In this document: in pieces, positions 1 through 7,765 of the stretch
How positions within the stretch are numbered: the stretch's first letter is position 1
Layout of the letters: every line of letters starts with the position of its first letter
NCBI GenBank assembly: GCA_964437335.1
Contig: CAYTGL010000041.1
Coordinates: forward strand, 1-21,969
Direction of reading: 5' to 3'
From: JAITWN01 sp964437335
GTDB taxonomy: Bacteria; Pseudomonadota; Gammaproteobacteria; SZUA-140
Length of the DNA stretch: 21,969 bases
The notes under the pieces: model-generated
Told to the model about the DNA's origin: nothing
The model's database searches: none
Seen by the model: only the letters and a program-made list of their open reading frames with translations
Position numbers and translations under genes: made by a program

Positions 1-77
1 CAACTACAAAAGACAAACCGCGTAATAGGTTACGAAAATTCAAGTGCCATTCGTGGCGCACCGGCCCTGCATTGATC

Positions 78-2375
78 ATGTACTTCGATGATTTCCGGTT
101 GCTCTTCCAAGGATTCCTGTTGTTGGCGTTGATTGGTCTGGGCGCCGAACCGTTGCTGGCGTTTCTCTTAGGACGACCTGTCCCAACTCCCCGCCGACTC
201 CTTGGCGAACTCCGTAGCGCCGTCGTCGATTGGCTCTCGTACAACCATCGCGAAATTCGCCATCCGGGAATTTTTCAATCGCCCGGCGGACGCCTCTCTG
301 CACGGGCCACGATGTTCTTCGGCGTCCTGCTCGCTTTGGCAGTCGGCGTCATTCATCTGTCGGTCTACTTGCAGGCCGACTACAGCGCACTGCTGGCGGA
401 GAGGCCGGACGCGCAGTTGCCGGATCTGTTGGAACCAAAACCGGTCGGCCCATTGGAACCCTACCAGCAGGCGATGCTCGACCGTCTACCGCCGGACGAG
501 CGAGCCGAGCACCTCAAACAGCTTCAGTGGCGAGAGAACCCTGTGATCGAGGGCCTGTCCCGACCACCCGGCCCCGGCATCAAGACGTTTTTTCTGCCCG
601 GCAGCGACGCTACGTCTCAACAAGACTTCAACGACCTTTCGATCCGTACCTCCCTGATCGCAATGGCCTGCATAACGGGTCCTATCTGGCTCCAAGCGTT
701 AACGCTTGCGCCTGGAATGCTGCTGACTCCCCTTTACTTATTCGCTTGTCTGTTGCCTGCCGTCGCCAGAGCCTATGGCGCCCTGCCGCCGTCGAGGACT
801 CAGGAGCAGTCCGCTGACGAACTCTCCAGCGATGATTGGAACCGGTTCGTGGACGGGCTTCGTAGTTCGCCCGACCCGATCGAACGGGGCAGCTTGTTTC
901 TCGGCCTCAATGCCGACGACTACTCGCCGGTGATCGTGCCCCGCCGCGTGTTCGACGAGCACGCCCACGTTCTCGGCGATTCGGGTTCGGGAAAGACGGC
1001 GCTGGGGCTAGCGCCGATAATCTCGCAAATGATTCGGGCGCGGGATTGCTCAGTCGTCGTCATTGACCTCAAAGGGGACGACCATGCGCTGTTCGAGAAC
1101 TGCCGCTTGGAAGCGGAACAGGCTGGGCTGCCGTTTCGCTGGTTCAGCAATGAATTGGGCCAGGCGACCTACGTTTTCAACCCGCTGTTACAGCACCACC
1201 TGCGCGAGTTGTCGCTTTACCAGCGGACCGACCTATTGACGGCTTCGCTCGGACTCCAATACGGAACCGACTACGGGCGCGGATATTTTTCGGATGCCAA
1301 TGCCGAACTCCTCTATCATGCGCTCCGGGCGCGACCGGAGCTTCAATCCTTCGTGGAACTAGCGGCGGTTCTCAAGCAGCGGGAACCGTTTCGTACTGTC
1401 AGCGCTCAACTCAAGACAGCCGGGTCCCACTTGGCCGCGATCGTTACCAGGCTTGGCGCCACCGAAGCGCTGAACGCCGTCCCGGCCGGCGCTGTGGATA
1501 GCGAATTGTTCGCCCACGCGATCGACATGCGACAGCCGTTCGAGGAGCCGCAGGTCGTCTACTTTCACCTGGCATCCGCCTTGGGGACGGCGACCACGGC
1601 CGAGATCGCCCGCATGGCGATGTTCTCCCTGCTCTCCGCCGCGAAGTTCGTAAGCCGCGACCGCCGGCAGGTCTATCTCATCGTCGATGAATTCCAACGC
1701 ATCGTGTCGAACAACCTGGAACTCTTCCTGCAAACCGCCCGCAGCATGAAGATCGGCGTCATTCTCGCCAATCAGTCCCTCGGCGACCTCAAGAAGCCGG
1801 ACGCGGATATCGTTTCCACGGTCCGTACTAACACCCGCTTCCGGCAATTGTTCGCCGTCGGCGAGATGCACGATCTCCAGGAGGCGATACTCACATCGGG
1901 CGAGACGCTGATCCACAGTCGAAGCTGGAGCGAGAATGTGGGCATGGCATACGGCGCGCTCTTCGGCGGCCTATGGTCGCGGAGCTTCTCGGAAACAACC
2001 GCGCCGCGACTTCGCATCAACGACTTGCTCCTGGCGTCGGACCATCCGCTCCAAAGCGTGGTCCAGGTCCGCCGCGGCGATGGCTACGCACAATACAGCG
2101 GGATGCCGTTCGTCATGACCTCCGCCTATCACATTCCGGCCGACGAATACGAACGCCGCCGCCGGGCGGCCTGGCCGGAAAACGTCCCCGGCACGTTTAC
2201 CCCGACCTTGGCCACTACCGATCCGGTCGCCTTCGAGCAGCGTGCCGCGGTGGGCGGTCAGCCGGGAGGCTCCCATTCCCTGCAAGAATTCCTGCGAAGC
2301 CTCGACGGAACCTACGAAATGCAGAAGGCTGCGCGTTACCCGTCGCCCGAATCAAGCACCGAAGATTCACCGTGA
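78..2375 (+). CDS. VirD4/TraD-like type IV coupling ATPase
   Basis: Probable inner-membrane DNA-translocation ATPase that feeds a DNA-relaxase complex into a conjugative channel (established role of VirD4/TraD/TraG coupling proteins). It is 765 aa. Hydrophobic segments lie near residues 10-32, 77-97 and 193-232, so an N-terminal membrane region precedes a cytosolic motor. Walker A is GDSGSGKT at about residues 302-309, and a hydrophobic Walker B reads LIVDEF. The text after Walker B (QTARSMKIGVILANQSLGDL) matches the TraM-recognition/TraG C-terminal region. A TTG six bases upstream is possible, but ATG at 78 is preferred; no clear Shine-Dalgarno is seen for either. The next gene starts 10 bases after the stop, so they are probably cotranscribed. 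The relaxase and the rest of the transfer apparatus are not in the window. An FtsK/HerA-family motor of another system is the alternative. Confidence 0.8.
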   Translation: MYFDDFRLLFQGFLLLALIGLGAEPLLAFLLGRPVPTPRRLLGELRSAVVDWLSYNHREIRHPGIFQSPGGRLSARATMFFGVLLALAVGVIHLSVYLQADYSALLAERPDAQLPDLLEPKPVGPLEPYQQAMLDRLPPDERAEHLKQLQWRENPVIEGLSRPPGPGIKTFFLPGSDATSQQDFNDLSIRTSLIAMACITGPIWLQALTLAPGMLLTPLYLFACLLPAVARAYGALPPSRTQEQSADELSSDDWNRFVDGLRSSPDPIERGSLFLGLNADDYSPVIVPRRVFDEHAHVLGDSGSGKTALGLAPIISQMIRARDCSVVVIDLKGDDHALFENCRLEAEQAGLPFRWFSNELGQATYVFNPLLQHHLRELSLYQRTDLLTASLGLQYGTDYGRGYFSDANAELLYHALRARPELQSFVELAAVLKQREPFRTVSAQLKTAGSHLAAIVTRLGATEALNAVPAGAVDSELFAHAIDMRQPFEEPQVVYFHLASALGTATTAEIARMAMFSLLSAAKFVSRDRRQVYLIVDEFQRIVSNNLELFLQTARSMKIGVILANQSLGDLKKPDADIVSTVRTNTRFRQLFAVGEMHDLQEAILTSGETLIHSRSWSENVGMAYGALFGGLWSRSFSETTAPRLRINDLLLASDHPLQSVVQVRRGDGYAQYSGMPFVMTSAYHIPADEYERRRRAAWPENVPGTFTPTLATTDPVAFEQRAAVGGQPGGSHSLQEFLRSLDGTYEMQKAARYPSPESSTEDSP

Positions 2376-2385
2376 GGATTGAACC

Positions 2386-3642
2386 ATGCGCCGACGTAAT
2401 CCGCTCGGTCAATTCCAATTGAACCGACTCCTCCTGGTCGCACTTATCGCGGTCGCCTTGTTTCTCGTGTGGGACCGTTGGCAAACGGCCCGGCGGATGC
2501 GCGATCCAAAGCATCTTGCCCAACTGGCGAACTCACTGGAGCGCGATTCCGATGCAGCCCGCTATGCGCAAATGATGCTGGAGACGAGAGCGCTGGCGAA
2601 GCAGGAATTCCTGGAACTCCAGGCCATGACCAAAAAGGCGCAAGAGACACTTGAGAAACTTCAGCCCTCCGTCGCCCGGCTGCACGCGCTCCTTGAACAA
2701 CTACGAACCACTTCCAAAGGGAAGGGGATTGCCGCCGATCGTTCGTCGCTGGAACAATTTCACGCGGCTACCGCCGAATTCTCGGTAACTCCTGAGAGCG
2801 TGGCCGAGTATCGGCAATCGCTTGATATTCTCGGGGGACCAATCGAGGCGGCAATCGGCGGGCAGTCGTTCGACAAGCCGCCCGAGCCGGAGTTTCGGGC
2901 GAAGGTCCAGGCCCTATGCGAAGGTGTCGCCCGTGACGAGGCTCTTGTGGCGGAGACCGAGAAGAAGGTGCAGGCGATTCTTGCCGCTGCTCCGTCGTCT
3001 GAATCAGGGGCGTTGATGCTGGCCGAAGCGCTAGAACAACTTGAACGAGAATGGGCCGCCCTTGACGCCGCCACCGAGAGGAATGCGCGTGAGGCAGTTC
3101 GTGCCGAGAACCGCGAGAGGCTGGCGGCCGAGCGGACCGAGCAGGAGCGCGCGACGCTTCAAGCCGAAAGGGAGAACAAGCGTAAGGTTCATGAAGAGCA
3201 GCTACGGGCCGATCAGTTGGCCGCTGAGGCCGAAGCACGACGGATCGCAGAAGCGGCTGAGGAGGCGAAGCGAGAGGAAGAGCGGCGGATCGCGGAGCGC
3301 GAGTACCGGACGGCCCTTCCCGAAATCGAAAAGTACCTCTCAGCGTTCATCACGCCCGGCCATCAGCAGTTCACTCGCGGTAAGTGGGTCTACACTGAAG
3401 AGAAGAAGCCCCTCTCGTACAGCGCGTTGAAAGGCTATCACGCTCTTCGACTCGACCAGACAGGGCAGATGTATTTCGCGACCCATGCCGCCACCAAGAA
3501 CAACGACCGCCCGGGCGGACCGTTCTCAGGCTACCTCGGTGGTCAAGTTCCGCCCGAAATGGTTCCCGACATCGTGAAGGCCCAGAACCTGATGATCAAG
3601 TACGCCGACAAGCTGATCGAGGACGGCAAGCTCCTGCCCTAG
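2386..3642 (+). CDS. Membrane-anchored coiled-coil protein
   Basis: Function not recognised. The 418-aa protein has one N-terminal hydrophobic segment (about residues 14-28, RLLLVALIAVALFLVW), basic residues before it, then a long soluble region. Residues about 55-110 and about 215-305 are strongly charged, with Glu/Arg/Ala-rich heptad-like coiled coil (many EQERA, AEEAKREEE-type runs). A distinct globular C-terminus of about 110 residues follows, containing KGYHALRLDQTGQMYFATHAA. The start ATG at 2386 has TGAGGA upstream, only 10 bases after the coupling ATPase, so the two probably form one transcript and may act together in DNA transfer as a periplasmic or cytosolic scaffold. TolA/MukB-like names would rest on coiled-coil composition only and are not supported. 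Confidence 0.7.
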   Translation: MRRRNPLGQFQLNRLLLVALIAVALFLVWDRWQTARRMRDPKHLAQLANSLERDSDAARYAQMMLETRALAKQEFLELQAMTKKAQETLEKLQPSVARLHALLEQLRTTSKGKGIAADRSSLEQFHAATAEFSVTPESVAEYRQSLDILGGPIEAAIGGQSFDKPPEPEFRAKVQALCEGVARDEALVAETEKKVQAILAAAPSSESGALMLAEALEQLEREWAALDAATERNAREAVRAENRERLAAERTEQERATLQAERENKRKVHEEQLRADQLAAEAEARRIAEAAEEAKREEERRIAEREYRTALPEIEKYLSAFITPGHQQFTRGKWVYTEEKKPLSYSALKGYHALRLDQTGQMYFATHAATKNNDRPGGPFSGYLGGQVPPEMVPDIVKAQNLMIKYADKLIEDGKLLP

Positions 3643-3962
3643 CCGGATGCGCGAGCGCATAAAAATACCCGCCTTATGTTTTACCGCCCGGCAGGAGTGA
3701 GGTCGGGCCGTCGTATGTTTGGGTTGCCGACGGCGTGGCAAGCGTGCCTCCATTATACCGTAGCTGGGGAGGGAAGGAACTCGCCCGTTCTCGGGTTTTG
3801 ACGGGAATTCTTCCCATCGGGCCACTTGTCGTGACGCTCTTGGCCGACCTCCCGGCCCGGGGGCTTGCAGAGGCTGGGCCGCTCCGCGCGCCAAGCGAGG
3901 CGCTTGTCACGGGAGCCGGCGTGTTCCAGCCGCAGCTTCTCCTGCCCCGGCCGCGCGTCGGC
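3643..3962. other. Gene-free interval
   Basis: About 320 bases between the coiled-coil gene and the leader hairpin of the next gene. No convincing ORF. A short inverted repeat ATGCGC-ga-GCGCAT lies at 3647-3660 directly after the stop, followed by A residues, so it lacks the T-run of a plus-strand terminator. A TTGACG occurs near 3797 but has no good -10 at 17 bases. The promoter of the 4043 gene is probably here, unassigned. Confidence 0.4.
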
Positions 3963-4038
3963 GCTTCCTCCCGTGAAATCCGCGTGGTCCACCGGCCCCG
4001 GTGAGTGGACCACGCGGACTTTCACCGAAGGAGGAAGC
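3963..4038 (+). promoter_or_regulatory. Leader hairpin sequestering the RBS of the 91-aa gene
   Basis: A nearly complete inverted repeat ends 4 bases before the ATG at 4043. Outer arms GCTTCCTCC (3963-3971) and GGAGGAAGC (4030-4038) pair perfectly. Then GTGAAA (3973-3978) pairs with TTTCAC (4020-4025), and TCCGCGTGGTCCAC (3979-3992) with GTGGACCACGCGGA (4005-4018). Total is about 29 bp with two small bulges and a 12-base loop. The Shine-Dalgarno GGAGGA is inside the 3' arm, so the folded RNA should hide it. An alternative inner helix CACCGG/CCGGTG (3990-3995/3998-4003) could compete. The pairing is read directly; the regulatory role is inference. Confidence 0.7.
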
Positions 4039-4042
4039 AATC

Positions 4043-4318
4043 ATGACCGTCACGAACCGTTTTCCGTTGGGCCTGATTCTCGCCACGCCCGGCGTCCTGG
4101 AGCAACTTTCTGCCGTCGATTTCCAGACGGCGATCGAACGCCACGTCCGAGGAGATTGGGGAGAGTGCTGCCCCGAAGACCGCGAAGCGAATGATCAGGC
4201 GCTCTACGAAAGCGCGCGGCTATTCTCCGTCTACGTCTCCGAGACCGGCGTCCGCTTCTGGGTGATTACCGAAGCCGACCGCTCCGTGACCACGGTGCTG
4301 TTGCCGGACGAATATTGA
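4043..4318 (+). CDS. Small mobile-element protein (91 aa)
   Basis: A 91-aa soluble protein of a family I recognise from plasmids and integrative elements: the pattern 'ATPG..L', 'H..GDWGE', 'D...ND.AL', 'W.ITEADRS.TT.LLP.EY' is conserved. Members are sometimes mislabelled as a type I restriction subunit M, but there is no methyltransferase motif and the length rules that out. Its biochemical function is unknown to me. ATG at 4043 is chosen over an in-frame GTG at 4001 because GGAGGA sits 7 bases before it and because the GTG falls in the loop of the leader hairpin. It converges with the CBASS operon. Confidence 0.75.
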   Translation: MTVTNRFPLGLILATPGVLEQLSAVDFQTAIERHVRGDWGECCPEDREANDQALYESARLFSVYVSETGVRFWVITEADRSVTTVLLPDEY

Positions 4319-4330
4319 GGCGCGCCATTC

Positions 4331-4359
4331 GACCAAAGTCGCAGTCGGCGACTTTGGTC
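4331..4359. other. Perfect 12-bp hairpin between convergent genes
   Basis: GACCAAAGTCGC (4331-4342) and GCGACTTTGGTC (4348-4359) form a perfect 12-bp stem with a 5-base loop (AGTCG). It lies 12 bases after the stop of the 91-aa gene and about 180 bases beyond the stop of the CBASS CD-NTase on the other strand. No T-run follows on either strand, so it could be a REP-like element or RNA 3'-end stabiliser rather than a classical intrinsic terminator. The rest of 4360-4537 shows nothing convincing. Confidence 0.55.
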
Positions 4360-4537
4360 TGGTGCAGTGTTGGACTATTCCGGTTCAAGAAGTATCGCCA
4401 TGACCTGACGTTCCATGTCGAGACAAATCACGACATGCCGGACGGTCAGGCGTTGCTCCGCTGGCGCCATTGGTTCGATGTTTCGGTACGACGTATGGAC
4501 GAGCATTGAACTAACCGCATACGAGATTGCTTCGTCG

Positions 4538-6130
4538 CTACGTGATGTTGACGACAAACTCTCCGCTGCGTGCAACGCAGACGCCGTTTTTGACTACAAA
4601 CGCTTCCACCCAATGCATCCCACGATACTTGGTCGATTCCGTCCGACTCCTTCCCGACTTCCCACTGTCGTAAAAATCTCCGCGAAGCTGATTCGCCCGG
4701 TAGGCTTCCTCACCCGTATTCACGACCTGCCAGTAAACCGTGTAAGGCTTCGGCACGGTGGTTTCCACTTCAAAGTCGAGGTCGATCTCCTTCGGCAGCG
4801 GCGTCGAGTTGCTCTGGAACGCGGTCGGCCGAAATCCTCTCCGCCGATACCTCGCCCGGACCGAAGCCGAGTAGCGGGAAGGTTGCACTTGCCATCGCGG
4901 CTGCTCGCGATGATCTACGTCGAATCTCAGCAGCGCACGACTGACTCGGCTGAACATCGACTCCGCGGGTTGATAGGCTCTGGGCAACGGGCCTCGATAC
5001 GCTGCGGCGACTCGCTTGCCAGGAGCATCGCCGAAGGATCTTCGCAGCAGTCGATCGAGTTCTTGTTCTGAAGCCGTATTCAGCAGGTCATCCAAGTCTT
5101 CCCGCACCCAATCGAGCCACTCGAAGAATGCGTCGGCTTTGAGACTGCCTTCGTCGTTCCAGCGGTCAGCGAAGTTTTCTCCTGGATTCGCGGGATTCTC
5201 GATTGTCCATCGTCCGTCAACACAACGAATAACGCCCGTGTCCTGGTAACGCTGAATCTTGTCAAGGATGTTCGCCAATGCGCTGAACACGTCGTTCTCT
5301 TGTTGGTACGCCAGAGCCGCGAGCGTCGTAATGATGATCGAAATGGGCCTGTCGGCTTCGTTGGGGCGCCCCGAGAATCGGACATCCCGATGCCGCTTCA
5401 AGAGCTGCACGGCCCGCTGTAGCGGCGTGCGAACGAGCTGATCTGGAACGTCGTCTACGCTCGCAAACACCTGCGGATGCTGACGTGCCAATTCCTGTTT
5501 GCGGAGGGCGGCGATACGAATGAACGCCTGGCGTTGCCGATCGGCGAACCAGTCGGCGAACCCGTTCGGGTTACTGTGGCCCCAGACATGCGGTCCGCCA
5601 GGATTGTCCCTATTCGTAATCCCGATGGCTTGGTTCCCATACTTTGGAGCCAGATTCTCTGAAGTGACCGGGTGCGGTACGCACGGCAAAGTGTCCAAGT
5701 GAAAGCCGACTCCATCCTGCTCCGCATAGATCAGCGTCCAGCAACGTCGGCCCTCCGGTTGCAGCATTTCACGGTAGATTCCATGCTCCTTGAGACGGTC
5801 TCCAACCATCTGCTTGACGGCCTTTGCGCTCGACTTGTGGATGGACGAACCGAGTTCACAAGCGAGATCGATGTCGTAGTCTGCATCACGCCCCTTCCGG
5901 AATGGGCGGACTACCGTACCCAGCCGGAACGACCCCTGCACGTAAATTGACGGCACGCCGGTTGTTCCGGGGTAGTCACCGTCTTCAAGCCAGTTGCCTA
6001 CGGACGTGTAGCGATCGACTGCTTCCTTGTACTTCCCCGGAGGAATGTCCAGGTCTTCGGCGATGCTTCGCAGAAGAGTATCGCAGATCAGAATGCGATT
6101 GTCCGTCAACAGTGCCGCTCGTGCGCTCAT
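4538..6130 (-). CDS. CBASS CD-NTase with C-terminal AGS-C sensor domain
   Basis: Cytosolic nucleotidyltransferase that would make a cyclic di- or trinucleotide alarm upon phage infection. It is 530 aa. The NTase core shows the GS motif at residues 66-67 (GSFRLGT), acidic pair D86/D88 in YDIDL, and a third aspartate D146 in FHLDTLPCVP, which is the complete catalytic triad pattern of the DncV/cGAS-like fold. The last 110 residues or so (PKPYTVYWQVVNTGEEA, GMHWVEAFVV) match the AGS-C (adenylyl/guanylyl and SMODS C-terminal) sensor domain. The ATG overlaps the stop of the upstream nuclease gene as ATGA, with GGAG nearby, so an extended start 28 codons earlier is rejected. Known two-gene CdnG-Cap5 systems use 3',2'-cGAMP; that this enzyme belongs to that clade is only a guess. 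Confidence 0.9.
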   Translation of the reverse strand: MSARAALLTDNRILICDTLLRSIAEDLDIPPGKYKEAVDRYTSVGNWLEDGDYPGTTGVPSIYVQGSFRLGTVVRPFRKGRDADYDIDLACELGSSIHKSSAKAVKQMVGDRLKEHGIYREMLQPEGRRCWTLIYAEQDGVGFHLDTLPCVPHPVTSENLAPKYGNQAIGITNRDNPGGPHVWGHSNPNGFADWFADRQRQAFIRIAALRKQELARQHPQVFASVDDVPDQLVRTPLQRAVQLLKRHRDVRFSGRPNEADRPISIIITTLAALAYQQENDVFSALANILDKIQRYQDTGVIRCVDGRWTIENPANPGENFADRWNDEGSLKADAFFEWLDWVREDLDDLLNTASEQELDRLLRRSFGDAPGKRVAAAYRGPLPRAYQPAESMFSRVSRALLRFDVDHREQPRWQVQPSRYSASVRARYRRRGFRPTAFQSNSTPLPKEIDLDFEVETTVPKPYTVYWQVVNTGEEAYRANQLRGDFYDSGKSGRSRTESTKYRGMHWVEAFVVKNGVCVARSGEFVVNIT

Positions 6131-7254
6131 TTGATCTCCAGCGAGAATGTAAATCCGCCGTTTGCGCGATTCTGGTCGTATACCCTGAACGGCAAATCGG
6201 CTTTGGGCATCCACACCCTCCCAACCTCAACGGCGGCCGATACCGGCATCGCCGGAAACAGGTGCAGTTCCACTCCTTCGCCATGCGCCGCTTTGATTTC
6301 ATTAAGAACTTGTCGCAGCGTCCTGCGAAACTCCCGAAGCTGACACTCGCTCTGGAGGTAGTCGTTTCCGGGGTCTGCGTGCGTGACCGTCCAGATTGCC
6401 GCGTCATTCCCGAGCACAGCCACGATGCGCTCAGGAACAATGTCCGCGCTCAAAGCGAGAACAAGGGCGACGACTTTTCCGCTTGGGGTTTCAGGCCGAA
6501 GGACGTGATACTCGAACGTCGTCGGCTCGCTTCTCCACTTCCAGTCTGCGGGCTCACGGTGGAGTTGATACACATCGGATGCGGGAATATCGGAAAGCAG
6601 TCTTCCCAGCTCGATCAACAGCGGCATCGGAGCCAACGCAAACACCGATAGGTGTGAGATGGCTCCAGTTGCGAATTGTGGTTTCAGTTGAGACGCGAAC
6701 TGACGGCGAAGTTGCTCGGCCTCTATCTGCCAGTACATCCCTTCGCCATCTGCAAAACTGCTGCCCTTGAGACCGATCTCGAATGCGACGGAGGATGCAG
6801 GGTAGCGCGTCGGGACCATCGCATTTGCGGCTTTCTGCCAGGACAAATGCGAGTCGTGATGTCCGATCTTGGCGCCATACAGCAAAACGTGCGAGCTACG
6901 CTCCTGATCAATCGACGCCAGCAATTCCATCCGCTGCTCGTGCCGCCGCTTCATTTCTTGGAGCCGCTCAACCGGATGACCTTCTACGTCAACTTTGTCA
7001 ACGAGCCGGTGATGCGCGTCGCAGAGCAACATGAGGTTGGATAGATCCCGCTTCAGTTCATTGGAGAGCATCGAGTGACCGCGCGGACCTTCCTGCTTAT
7101 CTGCGACAATGTGCGCGATATAGGCGGAGTTGAACTCCCACTGCGTGACGCCGTCACGATACAGCGGTCGGTTGCAGCCGTCGTACTGGCAGCGCCCGGC
7201 GGCTTTGCCCCAGAGGCACAGCTTCACCCAGTCGGGAATGTAACTGACAGACAT
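6127..7254 (-). CDS. cap5: HNH-SAVED effector nuclease (Cap5 type)
   Basis: CBASS effector: the SAVED domain binds the cyclic nucleotide and activates an HNH DNase that destroys DNA and aborts infection (known for the Cap5 family). It is 375 aa. An N-terminal HNH domain spans about residues 10-90: zinc ligands C22 and C27 (CQYDGC), catalytic-type H48 in AHIVAD, N73 in LSNLMLLC, C78, and H81/H82. SAVED covers about 165-375, with typical strands SHLSVFALAPMPLLIELGRL and ELHLFPAMPVSAAVEVGR and the ending YDQN..GGFTFSLEI. The start ATG has GAGGAGG five bases upstream. The stop overlaps the CD-NTase start, so sensor and effector are translationally coupled. No Cap2/Cap3 (E1-E2/JAB) genes are nearby, so this is a minimal core. 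Confidence 0.9.
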   Translation of the reverse strand: MSVSYIPDWVKLCLWGKAAGRCQYDGCNRPLYRDGVTQWEFNSAYIAHIVADKQEGPRGHSMLSNELKRDLSNLMLLCDAHHRLVDKVDVEGHPVERLQEMKRRHEQRMELLASIDQERSSHVLLYGAKIGHHDSHLSWQKAANAMVPTRYPASSVAFEIGLKGSSFADGEGMYWQIEAEQLRRQFASQLKPQFATGAISHLSVFALAPMPLLIELGRLLSDIPASDVYQLHREPADWKWRSEPTTFEYHVLRPETPSGKVVALVLALSADIVPERIVAVLGNDAAIWTVTHADPGNDYLQSECQLREFRRTLRQVLNEIKAAHGEGVELHLFPAMPVSAAVEVGRVWMPKADLPFRVYDQNRANGGFTFSLEIK

Positions 7255-7305
7255 TCCGCCTCCTCTTTGGCGCGACTTCCCGCCGCTCCATGCGAACCGT
7301 ACCCG

Positions 7306-7539
7306 CTAGTGCTTCGTGTCCTTTGGGGGGCACGGATCGTTCCCGTAACTGTCCTTGTCGCGGATTTGCCCGTTGGGACGGTGGATCACCAGCTCGCTTT
7401 GATTGGCCTTCGCCACTCTCCGCCCCGCATCCGAGGCCGCTTGCTGAGTGCGGTGATTGGACAGGGGTTTGCTGGCCCCTTCGGTTTTCACCGCCCAGCT
7501 CTTGCCGCTTGGTACAACATGCACGTTTTTCTTGGCCAT
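7306..7539 (-). CDS. DUF2188-family small protein, first gene of CBASS operon
   Basis: A 77-aa basic protein matching the DUF2188 pattern: 'HVVPSGKSWAVK.EG', 'T...A...GR..AK....ELVIH.PNGQIRDKDSYGND..P.KD.KH'. Biochemical function is not known. ATG at 7539 is chosen because GGAG lies at a proper distance and the family begins at this methionine; the open frame extends 31 codons upstream to an ATG inside the operator, but those residues do not look like the family. It ends 51 bases before the Cap5 start and is probably cotranscribed from the promoter at 7620-7648, making it a candidate CBASS accessory gene. DUF2188 genes also occur alone on mobile elements, so the link may be incidental. Confidence 0.75.
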   Translation of the reverse strand: MAKKNVHVVPSGKSWAVKTEGASKPLSNHRTQQAASDAGRRVAKANQSELVIHRPNGQIRDKDSYGNDPCPPKDTKH

Positions 7540-7619
7540 ATTCTGTATCTCCAGAAATATCAATGGTTTACGGTCGCCGGCCATCTTGCCCCGAACTTCC
7601 CGATTGTTCCTCTTGTTGA

Positions 7620-7648
7620 ATTGTTCGATCATCGAACATCAAAGTCAA
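7620..7648 (-). promoter_or_regulatory. Predicted promoter of the CBASS operon
   Basis: On the minus strand, TTGACT (7648-7643) lies 17 bases before AACAAT (7625-7620). Five of six bases match the -35 and four of six the -10 of sigma-70. The predicted start near 7613 gives a leader of about 75 bases before the DUF2188 ATG at 7539. The spacer and -10 are covered by the palindrome at 7622-7638. Confidence 0.5.
7622..7638. promoter_or_regulatory. 17-bp perfect palindromic operator candidate
   Basis: TGTTCGAT-C-ATCGAACA: two perfect 8-base arms around one central base, overlapping the -10 and spacer of the predicted CBASS promoter and lying just upstream of the predicted plus-strand promoter. 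Size and symmetry suit a dimeric Xre-type HTH repressor; the nearest candidate is the Xre-ImmA/IrrE protein encoded divergently at 7766. The symmetry is seen; the binding protein is inferred. Confidence 0.6.
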
Positions 7649-7652
7649 GTCC

Positions 7653-7681
7653 TTGCACATAAAGACCGACCATGAAACAAT
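7653..7681 (+). promoter_or_regulatory. Predicted promoter of the Xre-ImmA/IrrE-PIN pair
   Basis: TTGCAC (7653-7658), 17 bases, AACAAT (7676-7681). It uses the same -10 hexamer and spacing as the divergent CBASS promoter. The expected start near 7688 would put the whole hairpin at 7704-7757 into the 5' leader. The operator candidate lies 15 bases upstream of the -35. Confidence 0.45.
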
Positions 7682-7703
7682 GGATTGACTGAAGCGGAGG
7701 ACC

Positions 7704-7757
7704 CTCCTTCCCCAGTGAGGCCCGCTCCCAGTGGGCTGCGGGGCCACAGTAAGGGAG
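7704..7757 (+). promoter_or_regulatory. Structured leader with partly hidden RBS
   Basis: CTCCTT (7704-7709) can pair with the Shine-Dalgarno stretch AAGGGAG (7751-7757) with one bulged base. The pair encloses a GC-rich stem: GGCCCGC (7719-7725) with GCGGGGCC (7738-7745, one bulge), and inside it CCC-AGT-GGG (7727-7735). It precedes the ATG at 7766 by 8 bases. It is less perfect than the leader at 3963 but has the same plan. Confidence 0.45.
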
Positions 7758-7765
7758 ATCATGCC

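Noticed and set aside
3647..3660. Rho-independent terminator after the coiled-coil gene
   Set aside because: The palindrome ATGCGCgaGCGCAT has only 5-6 bp and is followed by A residues, not T, on the plus strand.
4043..4318. Type I restriction subunit M, a label often given to this family
   Set aside because: 91 aa without SAM-binding or NPPF/DPPF motifs; no HsdR or HsdS nearby.
4415..6651. Long plus-strand open frames (218 and 275 codons) at 4415-5071 and 5824-6651
   Set aside because: Antisense to the CD-NTase and Cap5 genes, low-complexity Arg/Ser/Pro-rich translations without motifs.
4538..7254. Cap2/Cap3 ancillary CBASS genes
   Set aside because: No E1/E2 or JAB-like sequence in or next to the operon; the core is effector and synthase only.
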